From NCBI RefSeq assembly GCF_029227915.1, contig NC_079886.1:20186501-20250500 (forward strand): DNA of 64,000 nucleotides, written 5' to 3'. Below the pieces are notes generated by a model. That model searched no databases, was not told where the DNA came from, and worked only from the letters and a program-made list of their open reading frames with translations. Below, piece after piece: positions 41,723 through 52,297 of the stretch. The translations under genes were made by a program, and so were the position numbers. Position 1 is the stretch's first letter. Each line of letters opens with the position of its first letter. Source of the DNA: Hydractinia symbiolongicarpus. Its lineage: Eukaryota > Cnidaria > Hydrozoa > Anthoathecata > Hydractiniidae.

Positions 41723-41853
41723 TTTATTTTGTTTATTTTCTAAATCAACATTTTACTTCGCATATTGATTTCACAACAAATATATGAACATATACAATGT
41801 TTTTTAATGTATATATTATCTGCAACATAGGTTAATTTCAGTTGTGATTATCA

Positions 41854-43536
41854 TTATGATTGAGATGTGCATATAAAACATGAGCAATCTGCAGATGGTG
41901 AAGGACAAACTGCATCTTCAATATCATCATCGCAAAACTCGTCAAGGTCTTTCAGCAAGTTAATATACTTTACTATAGTGATATCAAATTTTTTGATGGT
42001 TTCATTCGATAATGCTTTCAGCCGTTGCTCTTCCCTTTGTCTGGCTTTCATACGAGGATGTGTATTAACGTACAAGAGACGTTCTTGAGTAATTGGCTCG
42101 ACAAGTGCCCAATTCCTTTCTTTTTCACATCTTGAAAATGCAGTGTAAGCTGTACCAAGGTTATTTTTTTCCATCTGAATTGATTGTTGTAACTTGATAC
42201 GCATGTGGGTGGCAGTTTTACCATCTCCAATCGACATACCCTGACTTTTAGCAATTGTTATCGCATATCCTGGCATCAATGGCAGGCCATTTTTGCTGCA
42301 ACAATTAGATTCACATCGACCTTCAACAGCAGTAATTGGTATCCATGTTGGATGTTCTGGAATCCATATTGGGCCTTTATAATTTGGGAAATCGACAATG
42401 ACAGCTATAGGAAATTCAGGTGGTGACATATTTGGCGAATAAAGGATTGCAATTACTTTTCCCATCGCACCATTATTAAGACCGAGGTCCGTAAGACCTT
42501 TTTGGTTCTTAGTGAGTATTACAGTTGCCATTAAAGATCTCAGCGGTATTTGACCCAGTTGCTTATCAGTCAAAGAGTGGTGTTTACCACGGCCTCTTGA
42601 TGGAATTACAGCAACAGGCACACCAAGGCTAGCTAATTTATTATGATTTTCCTCATTAACTTCATTCCATGTTTCCATCAATGTAAGGACACGACCATGC
42701 GAAAAGTTACATTTTTCGGTTTGCGGCAAAGCATCTTCGTAACGACTATTTATATCTTGCCAGTCTTGTTGAGTGATCGATCCATTACGTATTCTAAGTA
42801 GTCGCTGCAAAAGAGCTAACTGATCTGGGCCTTGACGCATTGTTTCTGTAAGAACAATAACATCTTGAAACGAGCGATAGATTGCATAGCCAGCAAAGTT
42901 GATTGTCGAATCATCGTGTTTTGGTGGCTGATGTAGATCCAAAGCACCAATTGGTCCAAGCTGACCAAGGTCACCAAAGAAATTGACAGCTGGTACACCA
43001 TTATAATAATTATCAAAGTCTCCCGTAGCCTCGCATAATCTTTGGCTGCACCAGGCCACAAGAAGCTTCGACTGCATGCTACGTTCATCAATATTAAGTT
43101 GAAATAATTTCAGCTCATTGTTTTCATGCATACCTGTATACTTTCTCAGAGATACATCACCCAACGGATAGTCAGAAAGCTGGACAGAATTTAAATTCTT
43201 ATCTTTTTTCAGTTTGTGTGGTGGTGGAGTCATTAAATGTATAGTGCGACCATTAGGTATGAGGACTGCTGCTGCACCAGTTGGGGCCAAGTTCATAACA
43301 GCAGAATTTCGCTTAAAAATACGACGAACGATTCTGGTGAGCGCAGTAATGATGAATGTTTTCCCAACACCAGCTGTTCCTTGTATTAATAAACGTAATG
43401 GCTGGGTACCTGTTGGCAAAGTTCCTTTTGCAACTTGCAATAAATGCTGAAGATTTATACCAATGACTGTTCTCTGTAATTCATTAGCATTTAAGATGTT
43501 TATTTGGGGTAAGGTACAATCATCAGCCAGCTGCAA
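41854..43536 (-). CDS. Pif1-type helicase domain of the Helentron, 560-aa open stretch
   Basis: An uninterrupted 560-codon frame. Walker A QGTAGVGKTF (residues ~52-61), NLAPTGAAAVLIPNGRTIH (motif Ia), NIDERSM (Walker B, DE), FFGDLGQLGPIG (motif III), TETMRQG (motif IV), GYAITIAKSQGMSIGDG (motif V) and LGTAYTAFSRCEK (motif VI) are all present in order. This is the SF1B helicase found at the C-terminus of Helitron Rep-Hel proteins, which unwinds the displaced strand. The first Met is internal: the frame continues upstream past a TGA at 43,630 into the Rep region, so the native protein was longer. The helicase half itself has no break. Confidence 0.88.
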   Translation of the reverse strand: MQLADDCTLPQINILNANELQRTVIGINLQHLLQVAKGTLPTGTQPLRLLIQGTAGVGKTFIITALTRIVRRIFKRNSAVMNLAPTGAAAVLIPNGRTIHLMTPPPHKLKKDKNLNSVQLSDYPLGDVSLRKYTGMHENNELKLFQLNIDERSMQSKLLVAWCSQRLCEATGDFDNYYNGVPAVNFFGDLGQLGPIGALDLHQPPKHDDSTINFAGYAIYRSFQDVIVLTETMRQGPDQLALLQRLLRIRNGSITQQDWQDINSRYEDALPQTEKCNFSHGRVLTLMETWNEVNEENHNKLASLGVPVAVIPSRGRGKHHSLTDKQLGQIPLRSLMATVILTKNQKGLTDLGLNNGAMGKVIAILYSPNMSPPEFPIAVIVDFPNYKGPIWIPEHPTWIPITAVEGRCESNCCSKNGLPLMPGYAITIAKSQGMSIGDGKTATHMRIKLQQSIQMEKNNLGTAYTAFSRCEKERNWALVEPITQERLLYVNTHPRMKARQREEQRLKALSNETIKKFDITIVKYINLLKDLDEFCDDDIEDAVCPSPSADCSCFICTSQS

Positions 43537-43629
43537 TTCATTTCTTTCTGCTTCTTCAGATATAGATTGTAACCATGTGTCAGCATTAATTGGCCATTGA
43601 CTACCAAAACTTTGAATTGCATAATTATT

Positions 43630-45221
43630 TCAATCAAATGTAGGCCCTCCATTGGGAAAAACTTGTTGTACATCCGGCTCATTGATATCAGCAACGTGAT
43701 GCCTTGCAATATCTCTCATTGCACAAATGTTCATTTGTGCAATGACTGAATTTTGGGAACTTTGAGAACTTGCATCTGTATATTGTGATGATTGACATGA
43801 AGACTGATTATCGGCTTCATTATTGATTACACGAGTGTGACTTTGTTTTCTCTCACTCTTTTTATCGAATGATTGTTTAGCCTCCTTCAATGCATCTATT
43901 AATATAGGGGGACAGTTTTCAGTTTGAACAAAGGAAGCCAAAGCAGCAGCAAATGACTCATGTTGTCCCTTCAATTCTTCAGTATTATGCCACGTTCCAA
44001 CAGAAAATATAACGAGCATAGCTTTTATATAGTCCTCAGTAACAGGCCAAACAGGTTTTGTAGATATTCCTGTAAAAACTGGCGCGTGATCTACTTTGCA
44101 GGTACAATTACATTTCTTACTCCAGTTCCATAATGATATTTCTGGCTCAATTTCTCTACGCTTATCGCTCAAGTATTTATCCAATGTGCTACTCTTTGTA
44201 ACGGTTCCATCTTCACCAGAAGTATCCAATGCTCGGAAGCCACTGATACCAATGTATCGAAAATTCCTGGTACATCTAGTCAAACGGCCACCACTATTAA
44301 TAAAATCTGCCGCAGCACCTGGTACATCTACTAGACCAGCAATTTTTTGAAGTAGTCGTTGAGCCAAATTTTTAACAGTGCTTCCATCAGTGTTACATGA
44401 CATGCAAACATGTACCAAATCTTCAGTTGAGGCTGCCCCCTTGCAAGCATAACCAGCAATGTATTTTTGAAGAGCCAGAAGATCCTGATCGATAATGACT
44501 TGACTGTCACAATTTGCTAGCCAACTAAGCAGACGTGTTGTAACATGCGTCATTAGGCGAGGATGATCGCGTGGTCCCTCATATTTAGGATGTTCCCCTT
44601 TCGTTATGACAGCATGAAAAGGATGAATCTCTTTGCCACTTGTTTTTTTGGTTTGTGGATCAAGATCACCAAAATGAAAACGACAGTACTTTTTTGGAGC
44701 GGTATCCTTTTCCTAATTATTCTTACGACGATAACGCAAACAACTGGAATTACAATTATGGAGATCTATTCTATTAACAAGATAAGTATGTTGCTCTCCA
44801 ATACCACCTTCATGGTTAGCGACATCTGCAAGTTCTTGCACCAATGGGTTATGGTCTGGAGGAGCTTGACTCCCTTCTGGTGTTGCCCATTGATTTTTGT
44901 TTGGAACCCAAGTTCTAATTCCAGAGGCATCTATAATTTCATTCCCCCCAGCAGGATGCAGTGAAGTAAATATGGGTGAAAAAATGTCATCACTGTCTTC
45001 ATTTGTGGTTTGCAACCAATTTTGAAGTTCTTGTGCAGCAGTTTAGGATGCTTGTGAGTCAGGTACATCATTCGACAATCCATCCATGATTTTTTTGACC
45101 TTTTGAGCGTGTTTAGAGGACGATATAATTGCGTGACCATGTATCTCACCTCGACATTTAGCGAATTCATATCGCCACCAACTATCATTATATTAAAACA
45201 CTTTCTGGTTGACTGTGGCAA
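43630..45221 (-). pseudogene. Helitron Rep nuclease (HUH and tyrosine motifs), stop-interrupted
   Basis: Minus frame with WWRYEFAKCRGEIHGHAII (HUH motif: His-Gly-His) just after a TAA at about 45,194. Then an acidic region (TTNEDSDDIFSPIFTSLHPA), SSCLRYRRKNN, a stop at 44,713, KYCRFHFGDLDPQTKK and LLALQKYIAGYACKGAAS (tyrosine motif of the Y2 Rep). HUH and K-Y-x-x-GY-x-C-K match Helitron-type rolling-circle nucleases, which nick and join at element ends. It is in the same frame as the helicase. The catalytic His and Tyr positions are still present, but four stops make it dead. Confidence 0.75.
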
Positions 45222-46163
45222 AGTAATTTATAGTCCTTGCATCAAAATACTGTGTAACGATATGAAGATTTTGTAGAATCATTTCCCGCTTGAATTTGCT
45301 GTCGTTTTCCATTTGTTGCCGCACAGTATCTTCGTTTAAATTGTTTATTAAGGCATGATACTTAATAAGTAATTCATGTAATTGTTTCCAATGAAATTCT
45401 GCACAACTGTTGGTATCAAAATAGGCCGGTAAATCGCCAAACTCATTTCGTCTGAAAAACAACAGAGCATCCACTTTTTTTTTTGGTCTCTCCAGTATGG
45501 ATCAGTATTCACCAGGTTTTTTCTAATACTAATAATTTTTCGTGGAACTGAATCATCGTCATTTTGTAAATTATCTCTCAGTTCAGCAATTGTGAGATGC
45601 GCATCATTTAATTGTTGGGAAACAAGAAAGCTACCCTGCTGTAGTGCTTGCATTCGTAAACGCATATTTAATAAGAAAAATTTTAAGTATGGATGACGCG
45701 CTACACGATTATCAGAACAATAATATATATGTTCGATGTATTCTTCAAAGTTAATTTTACTCAACCTTGGAACCGTTAAGTCACAATTTCCATTAATAAA
45801 AACAGTTGGGTATGCCATAGTAAAAAAACCAGGAGTTTTTAATTCTCGAATAGGCTGCTCTCGCGTATATTCCAAATTTGCATTCGCAATTGTGCCATGT
45901 TCAAGAGCTTGATTAACTGCATCTTCAGAGTCCAAGAGCTTCTGCAGTATTGTTCGCAACTCTTTGTCAGCATCTTTAGATTCAAGTGGACAAACTAAAC
46001 CAGAACGGGTTATACTTTCGTCATCTTGAGGTAAGTTTTCCAGAAATTGATTTTCAGCAGGACACTTGTGTTCCTCTGGTATAATATGTGGCATTTCAAC
46101 AACAGGCAAGCCGGGTAATTCAGAACGCATCTCTGGTAAATTTTGAATGCGCTCATATTTCAT
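45193..46163 (-). pseudogene. Helitron-like N-terminal domain, frameshifted
   Basis: 46,163-45,480 reads LKTPGFFTMAYPTVFINGNC, RLSKINFEEYIEHIYYCSDN, RVARHPYLKFFLLNMRLRMQ and LVNTDPYWRDQKKK. This is the domain upstream of the Rep HUH in Helitrons (F-x-x-x-FP-x-L-F-x-x-G ... R-F-x-x-H-P-x-F-x-F). At an A-run near 45,475-45,483 the frame slips by one; the next frame continues DALLFFRRNEFGDLPAYFDT and SCAEFHWKQLHELL. Two stop codons separate this frame from the ORF at 46,176. Confidence 0.72.
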
Positions 46164-46175
46164 CGAAACATCCTA

Positions 46176-47129
46176 TTAGTACTCATTCGGTAGGAACTGA
46201 AAGTAGCGTCCTTTTAAAGGTTTGTCAATGTGATCAGAGCCATTGTATAGATGTTCACTATTAGTATCTGAATATTCAGTGCCACCTTCTGGGTATCCAA
46301 AACACAGCCCTCGTAATGCATTTTCAACTTTATTCCTTTGCACAGTATACTGTTGAACTGAATTTCGACTTCCTTTCTTTTTAATAACCACTATTCCAAC
46401 CTCAGATGGTAACGATGGCAATTCTTTAGCAATTTGCATTCTCTGAGGAAAACTGATACAATGTCCTTTTGATGCAAGCATGCCATATCGGAGGAGGTGT
46501 ATATTCATGATAACAGTGATACGACGAATCAATGCTACTTCCAGTATGGTCAAATTTTGGAGATATGGTGGTACCGGTAAAAAATGCATATCGTTATGGC
46601 GGATGTTATCGTGTAATGGGCCCAAATCATCATCATCAACTGACAATATACCGGAAAATCTAGCAGGAGTTGTTACATTCTTTTTAAAACGACTAAGGCT
46701 CTCCCGATGACACCTGTCACACCTTTTATCGCTGAAAATTTTCCAAGGCTTTACGGTAATTGGTTTTGTTTCATTTTCTGCAGTAGGACTGATAGGGGGA
46801 GTAGCATGAAATACTGGCCGGGTTTCACGACAAGTTTTACAGGTTGCCAAGCTATGTAACTTCTCACCTTCCTCAAACTGTATTACAGCTGCCACAACAT
46901 CAGGATTTTGATGAATGGTGGATGTTTCATTTCCATAAATTTGATCTTGTTCAGTGGTCAGGTTGTCTGTGACAATTGTAGGCAATGACTGTGTGGATGG
47001 TATGGACTGTGTGGTTGGTAAAATATTCACCTGGTTGTGTGTAATAATTAGAAGTGTATTAGGTGGCGGGGCGCATGTACGTTTGCAGGCAGGTGGTTTT
47101 TTCAAATTAGCATTTTTCTGCTTATTCAT
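46176..47129 (-). CDS. Helentron N-terminal Cys-rich region, 317-aa open frame
   Basis: Starts MNKQKNANLKKPPACKRTC; later CKTCRETRPVFHATPP, SDKRCDRCHRESLSRFKK, PVPPYLQNLTILEVALIRRI, GHCISFPQRMQIAKELPSLP, NSVQQYTVQRNKVENALRGL. The two CxxC pairs followed by P-x-x-L-x-x-L-T-x-x-E-x-x-LI and a V-(Q/R)-R-x-K-V-x-x-AL helix are the N-terminal (DUF6570-like) part that precedes the Helitron_like_N domain in animal Helitrons. Two in-frame stops (46,176 and next codon) separate it from the downstream frame. Its role is unknown; probably DNA binding. Confidence 0.65.
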   Translation of the reverse strand: MNKQKNANLKKPPACKRTCAPPPNTLLIITHNQVNILPTTQSIPSTQSLPTIVTDNLTTEQDQIYGNETSTIHQNPDVVAAVIQFEEGEKLHSLATCKTCRETRPVFHATPPISPTAENETKPITVKPWKIFSDKRCDRCHRESLSRFKKNVTTPARFSGILSVDDDDLGPLHDNIRHNDMHFLPVPPYLQNLTILEVALIRRITVIMNIHLLRYGMLASKGHCISFPQRMQIAKELPSLPSEVGIVVIKKKGSRNSVQQYTVQRNKVENALRGLCFGYPEGGTEYSDTNSEHLYNGSDHIDKPLKGRYFQFLPNEY

Positions 47130-47136
47130 GGCTGTT

Positions 47137-48398
47137 TTAGAAACGGGTTTTTTTGCAGCTATAACTTATTCGCCTGTGTCTGTTTATTGTTTCGATATTT
47201 GTTTCATTAACTTTAGGTTCTTCATATTTAATATTCAACTGCAGACACTTTAGCTTCAAAGCAGCTTTTTTATTATAATTTGGCTTGCGTTTAGACTTGA
47301 CTCTTTTTGGTATTATAGTAGCAGACATATAAGATTTCATTATTTTTTCTACTAGGAAGTCTGGATTTTGATTCAAAGTAGTAATTTCCATTTCAACAGG
47401 TTTTTGATTGGTTATATTTTTAGGATTTTGTGATGACAAGCGAGGATATTTTTTAGATGGACTGAGTGATGTGGGTGATGTAACGGAAGGATTGCTCACT
47501 TTGTCATCAAAGACCAACGATTGGTAGTGATTTTCATTAACCCTACCAAGCAAAATAAAAGCACCAGCAATGGTACCATCAGTCAATAGATGTGCCACTT
47601 GTTGTTCACCAGGAATATTATGTGTTTCATCATGAGTAGGAGTAATAAGGGTATATGGGTGTATTGCAGTACTGGTATCAGATGTTATCAAAATGTTGAC
47701 GCCCAACATTATTGACGCAGCTCGTATGAAATTTCCACAACATCAACAGTAGACCTTGACTGAATTTGTAAGTCCCGTTCCCACTCTTCAGAGCTTATGG
47801 ATAAAAAGTCTCTGTTAATTTGAAAAATTCCTACATTACTATTTTCGCGAACAAACTTGACCACAGCTGCTCGTAGTTGGATGTGATTTTAAAAGTGTAG
47901 GTCAGGGGGGACAATTTGTCTGATCTCAGGGCGACTAAGTTGCTGTACTACTGCTCTATAAAAGCAGTTGCCATCCCCTATTGTCACTTCTTGATATGTT
48001 ATATTTGACAGACCAATACTTCTAGCATAAGCGACTATACGATCAGCAGAATTCGACTGATTTAGAAGATAGGTGGCATAAGATTCCTGTAGTGATATTT
48101 GGAAGTCAATATCATTGTTATTAAAGGGTCCAGGATTGCTTTCAATGTCACCAGATAACAATAACAGTAATTTCAAAGATGCAAGATTGATATTACAGCT
48201 CAGACAACACATGAAAATTATTGCAATAAAAAGTTTCAAAAAATGATTGAAGTCGTTGTTATTATCCACCTTGTCATCAAAAACCATTCCTGAATAGCTG
48301 TGAAAATTTACTGTTTCATTTGTCATATTTTTGGAGTGGCTAGCAGCTACATTATAAAAAGAACCAATGGTGGCACGATATGCTTGGACAGATATCAT
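47137..48398 (-). pseudogene. 2A-like motif followed by OTU cysteine protease, broken
   Basis: The ORF starts MISVQAYRATIGSFYNVAAS, has a hydrophobic helix (FLKLFIAIIFMCCLS) and then LLLLLSGDIESNPGP (48,126-48,152), a textbook 2A ribosome-skipping motif. Right after it comes an OTU domain: VTIGDGNCFYRAVVQQLSR (catalytic Cys), a TAA at 47,889, an in-frame continuation (LRAAVVKFVRENSNVG), a frame shift near 47,709 and GRVNENHYQSLVFDDKV (catalytic His). OTU proteases in Helentrons are known; they cleave ubiquitin chains. The stop and the shift inactivate it. The 2A would release a ~95-aa leader with a signal-like segment from the OTU-Rep protein. Confidence 0.75.
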
Positions 48399-48419
48399 GA
48401 TTAGTTTGTCTGATTGTTC

Positions 48420-50470
48420 TACAATGCTACAATTGACTACAATGAGACACGATTTCTACGATGCTACGGTTGCTACCGCTACCTAGAGCTGCAGTTAGCA
48501 CTTAAATGAGATTAAACAAAAGTAAATCTACTTCCTTGCTGACTGTGGCAATGTATTTATAGTCCTTGCATCAAAATACAGGACAGAGCAGGGGACAAAA
48601 AAAGAGATACAAACAGTAAGCTACAATTGCTAGCTAATCTAGCTTACGCCCCAAAATGCAGGGACACAGCGGGGGCAAAAAAATCAGATATAAAGATGCA
48701 CCTAGCTGCAATTTTTACCCTCTTAAAAAAAAATGCAATATTTTATGGGAAAAGTTTCTGTGAAAGATCAAAAATTAATCGTGACATCTGATAGGCGTAA
48801 CACATTTTCCCAAAAAACTTTCTTGCAACTTCGGTTTAAAAAAACACAGCGGAAACAGCCTGTTGTTATCCTGTCCAGCTAAAAATTAAACAGCAGTATA
48901 TGTTTATTTTGCAAACAAGTTTTCATGACGGTAGGATAAAAAGCTCTTATTCCAAACTGAAAAAAACATATACATATCGTGAAAAAAAAAATAATGAATA
49001 CATTTGCAGATTTTCAATACATGTCGACGATTGAACGAGAACCGCTATTCAGAATTTAAAAAGCCTCAGTAATAACAAATGTTGATGTTGTAAAAATTTC
49101 CCGATGTATATATATATATATTGAAATAATTTTCGCTTCTGCAACTTAAGCCGCACTGATGTATGCTCAGCGGCAGGGTTAAAAAAGTTTATTTCCTGAC
49201 GTGTGTACAATATATATAGCTAGCTATAACCGTCCACGAAAATATAGCTCTCTATTCCCCCTTAATGTTAAGAACTGCCCATTTGTGGCTAAGCAACGTA
49301 AACAATTACACGTGACATACCTGTATATAAACATTTACTATCTGCAAAATATCTAGCTGGCTATGTTTGGCCATTTTGTGGACGATTGTAGCTAGAACAA
49401 GCTGTATGATGGGACATTCCTACAGAGTAGAATTATCTCACTCACTGTGTAGTATATATGTATAATAGCTAGATAGATAGAGGATAGGTAGAAAATCAGT
49501 CTTAAACAATTTTTCTATGCTAGCTATGTTGCTGATTTTATGCCAGCAAAAATAGCAATTTATTGCTAGCTACATGGGTAGTTCTATCCCAGCTAAGTAG
49601 TTAATTTTCTGCAAGCTTTGTAGCTAGTTTTATGCTAGCTAACTCTTACAGTAGCTAGGTAGCTAAATGCTATCTAAGTTCTATTATTATTCTATCTAAA
49701 TATGCAGTTTTAAGCTAGCTAGCTTTAGGTGTGAGTGAGAATAAGAATGGGTTCATTACATGTATAAAATAGTGATATACAAGCGAGTTAAACATACCCT
49801 TTCTTCATTTTCTTGAACAAGCCCTTCCTCCTTCAGCTGCGATATAGCTAGCTTAGATTAACGGAAGTTTGAATTTGAGGCGCTATATTATCCGAGAAAA
49901 AGTCACGTGATATTAGTCAAAGTGACTATATATCACGTGGTTAAAGGTACCTTAATCTCAACTGGAAATCCCCGCTAGGCCATCTTTAAAAGTAACAAAA
50001 GCACTCCATCACCGTGCCTTTGATGTTGTCTCGTTGAATCATAAATTTACGGGGAAAATGACCAGAGTAAGCTACTGGGCAACCCAGTCAAAAAGTTGAC
50101 GAAAATTGAAAATTTTGATGTATAGGTGCGGAAACCCTATAACCCTCCCCCGTCCCTTATATTTGCCTTATTTAATTATATTTGGCTTATTTAATGAGGA
50201 AATGGGCTCCGCTACGCTCCGGGCGCTGACGCGCCCTCCGCTTCTCTCCGCAAAAAGGAGAAGTTGCAAGGTGGCCAAGAGCATCTATTTATTTAGTCTC
50301 CAGTAAAGGATCATATTGAGAAGTACCGTTTCCCTCACAGAAGAAAATCTATACACTTTATTGTAAAGCTTGAAATATTCAGTGGATGCTGATTAGATGA
50401 TCTTAAATGTTTGCCAAGAGGTACTAAGACCCAGTAGAAATATTGCCTTTGAAAATGTAATTTTTTATTA
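48420..50470. other. Unassigned; Rep fragment copy and TAGCTA-rich DNA
   Basis: 48,535-48,581 repeats a ~47-bp piece of the Helentron Rep region (45,203-45,251). 49,370-49,740 is rich in GCTAGCTA and AGCTAG words. 50,100-50,300 has a GC-rich stretch. No gene recognised. Confidence 0.5.
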
Positions 50471-51920
50471 ATAGATGACTTGCTGAGGCAAATTTTCGTA
50501 AAGTGTTGTTTTGATTGTACTGCGCGTGCGCGAATTCTTGGCAGGCAAAACAAACATGACTGCTAGTACATTTTAATTTAATTTAAGTGGAAAGTACGTC
50601 ATTTGCAGATTGTTCGACTTGCCTGACAGTTGCTGTGCTATACAATGTGAAAATAGAAGAGATGGGAGTAACAAAGAATTGAGTTTTTACAGATTCCCTA
50701 CTAACAAGACTGAGAAAACGAAGAAACGACGGAAGAGGTGGATAGCTGCGCTATGGCGAAAGAACTGGCCTGAAAGTGAAATTCAAGTGGATAATGGACG
50801 AATCTGTAGTGCCCATTTCGTGACAGGTAAGGTAGCATTCAGCTACTAACAGATACTATGTGTTTACAAAGTATTAAAAGTTTTATTTCTATATATTGCA
50901 GGAAAAAAGTCAGATGATCCACAACATATTGACTACATCCCATCAGTTTTCTCTTTTAAACCAGTCAAGAGAAAAAGTTTGCATGATCTTGATCGATATT
51001 AAAGGTTGAAACAAAGAAAAGCTACATCTAATGCTACCCCCTTAAAAAAGGAAGAATCTGTTGATGTTCAGGAAAGCAAGGATGCTGAGGAAAGTCTAGT
51101 AGTAGATGAACCCGACTTTAAAGCAACAGCTGACAAAGGTAACTGTAGACACATTCTACCTCTTGCGTTTAAATCGGGTGGTCTTTAAATAATTATATAT
51201 TGATATTTTTTTAGTGGTTCAAACAATTGCTGGTATTGACTTAATTCAGAAATATAGGGAGATGTCGTTGAAAACAGAAATAAAGAGAAAGGATCTTGAA
51301 ATTCAAAAGTTACGTCAGCAACTACTCCAAGAGAAGTACCAACTACTCCAAGAGAAGTCTAAACAAAAACAAAAGAAGTCGAAATTTCAAAATTTCGTGT
51401 TCAGTTAAAACAACCAACTTGTTATTATAACTATTTGAAGACCAAACCTAAGGACTTGGCTTTTTTAACTGGTGTACCAAATGCAGGTGTTTTTGAATGG
51501 ATTGTAGATATGATTAAGGAGAATATTGAAATTATAATTCAACGTCTTGTTTATGAAAATCACCTGATGATAGTCCTAATGAAACAAGCTTGGGTTAATG
51601 AACCGTGACATAAGCTTAAGATTTGGAATCAGTGAAGGGAATATTTCTAAAATATTTCGTACTTGGATACAACCCTTGGCCTCATTGCTCCGAAATTTTA
51701 TTGTTTGGCCAGATAAAGATGCAATGCGCTCAAATTTACCATCTTCATTTAAAAGTTTTAAGAACTGCATTTCCATTATCGATTGCACAGAAATTTTTAT
51801 AGAAAGACCAATAAACTTAACCGCACGTGCACAGACCTACTCCAACTACAAAAACCACAACACAATAAAATACTTGATTGGAATTACTCCAACTGGTACT
51901 GTGAGTTTTCTATCAGCAGG

Positions 51921-51948
51921 ATTATTATTATTATTATTATTATTATTT
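51921..51948 (-). repeat. (AAT)n 3' tail of the LINE
   Basis: Nine ATT units on plus, so AAT on the LINE strand. They end the LINE where the transposase frame (VSFLSAG) breaks off. Short tandem 3' tails in place of poly-A are usual for several LINE clades. Confidence 0.7.
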
Positions 51949-52297
51949 AACGAATGTTTATACAGGATTTGCATGTCAGTATATAACACACTGTTATAAA
52001 TATGCGTCCTGAAAATAAAATGTTAAAAATATTAATATTTATTTAAAATGGTTATATACAATAGATAAAAAGTAAATATGTAATGTGAAGATTATGTGTA
52101 TTTGTACGGAATAAAATGAGAGACAAAAAGAGAGAAAGACTATATCGAGAAAAACAGGGAAACAAACTAAGAAACTGTCACAAAACGGTGCACTATATAG
52201 AGTCCTCAGTTGAAAAAGAATGTTAACACAAAACTCAAAAAGATTGTGTCAAAAGCTAAACCAGGCTGTATGGAAAACACACTCACAAATACACTTA

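Larger units (their letters stand above)
41854..48420 (-). mobile_element. Helentron-type rolling-circle transposon (OTU, Rep, Pif1 helicase), decayed
   Basis: In order on minus: 2A motif and OTU protease (47,137-48,398), a CxxC-rich N-terminal region (46,176-47,129), Helitron-like N-domain (45,348-46,163), HUH nuclease (45,221-44,713), tyrosine region (44,553-43,630) and Pif1-type helicase (43,536-41,854). From 45,474 to 41,854 the reading frame is one, broken only by stops at about 45,194, 45,043, 44,713 and 43,630. OTU plus Rep-Hel is the Helentron layout (family knowledge). Exact ends not found. Confidence 0.85.
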
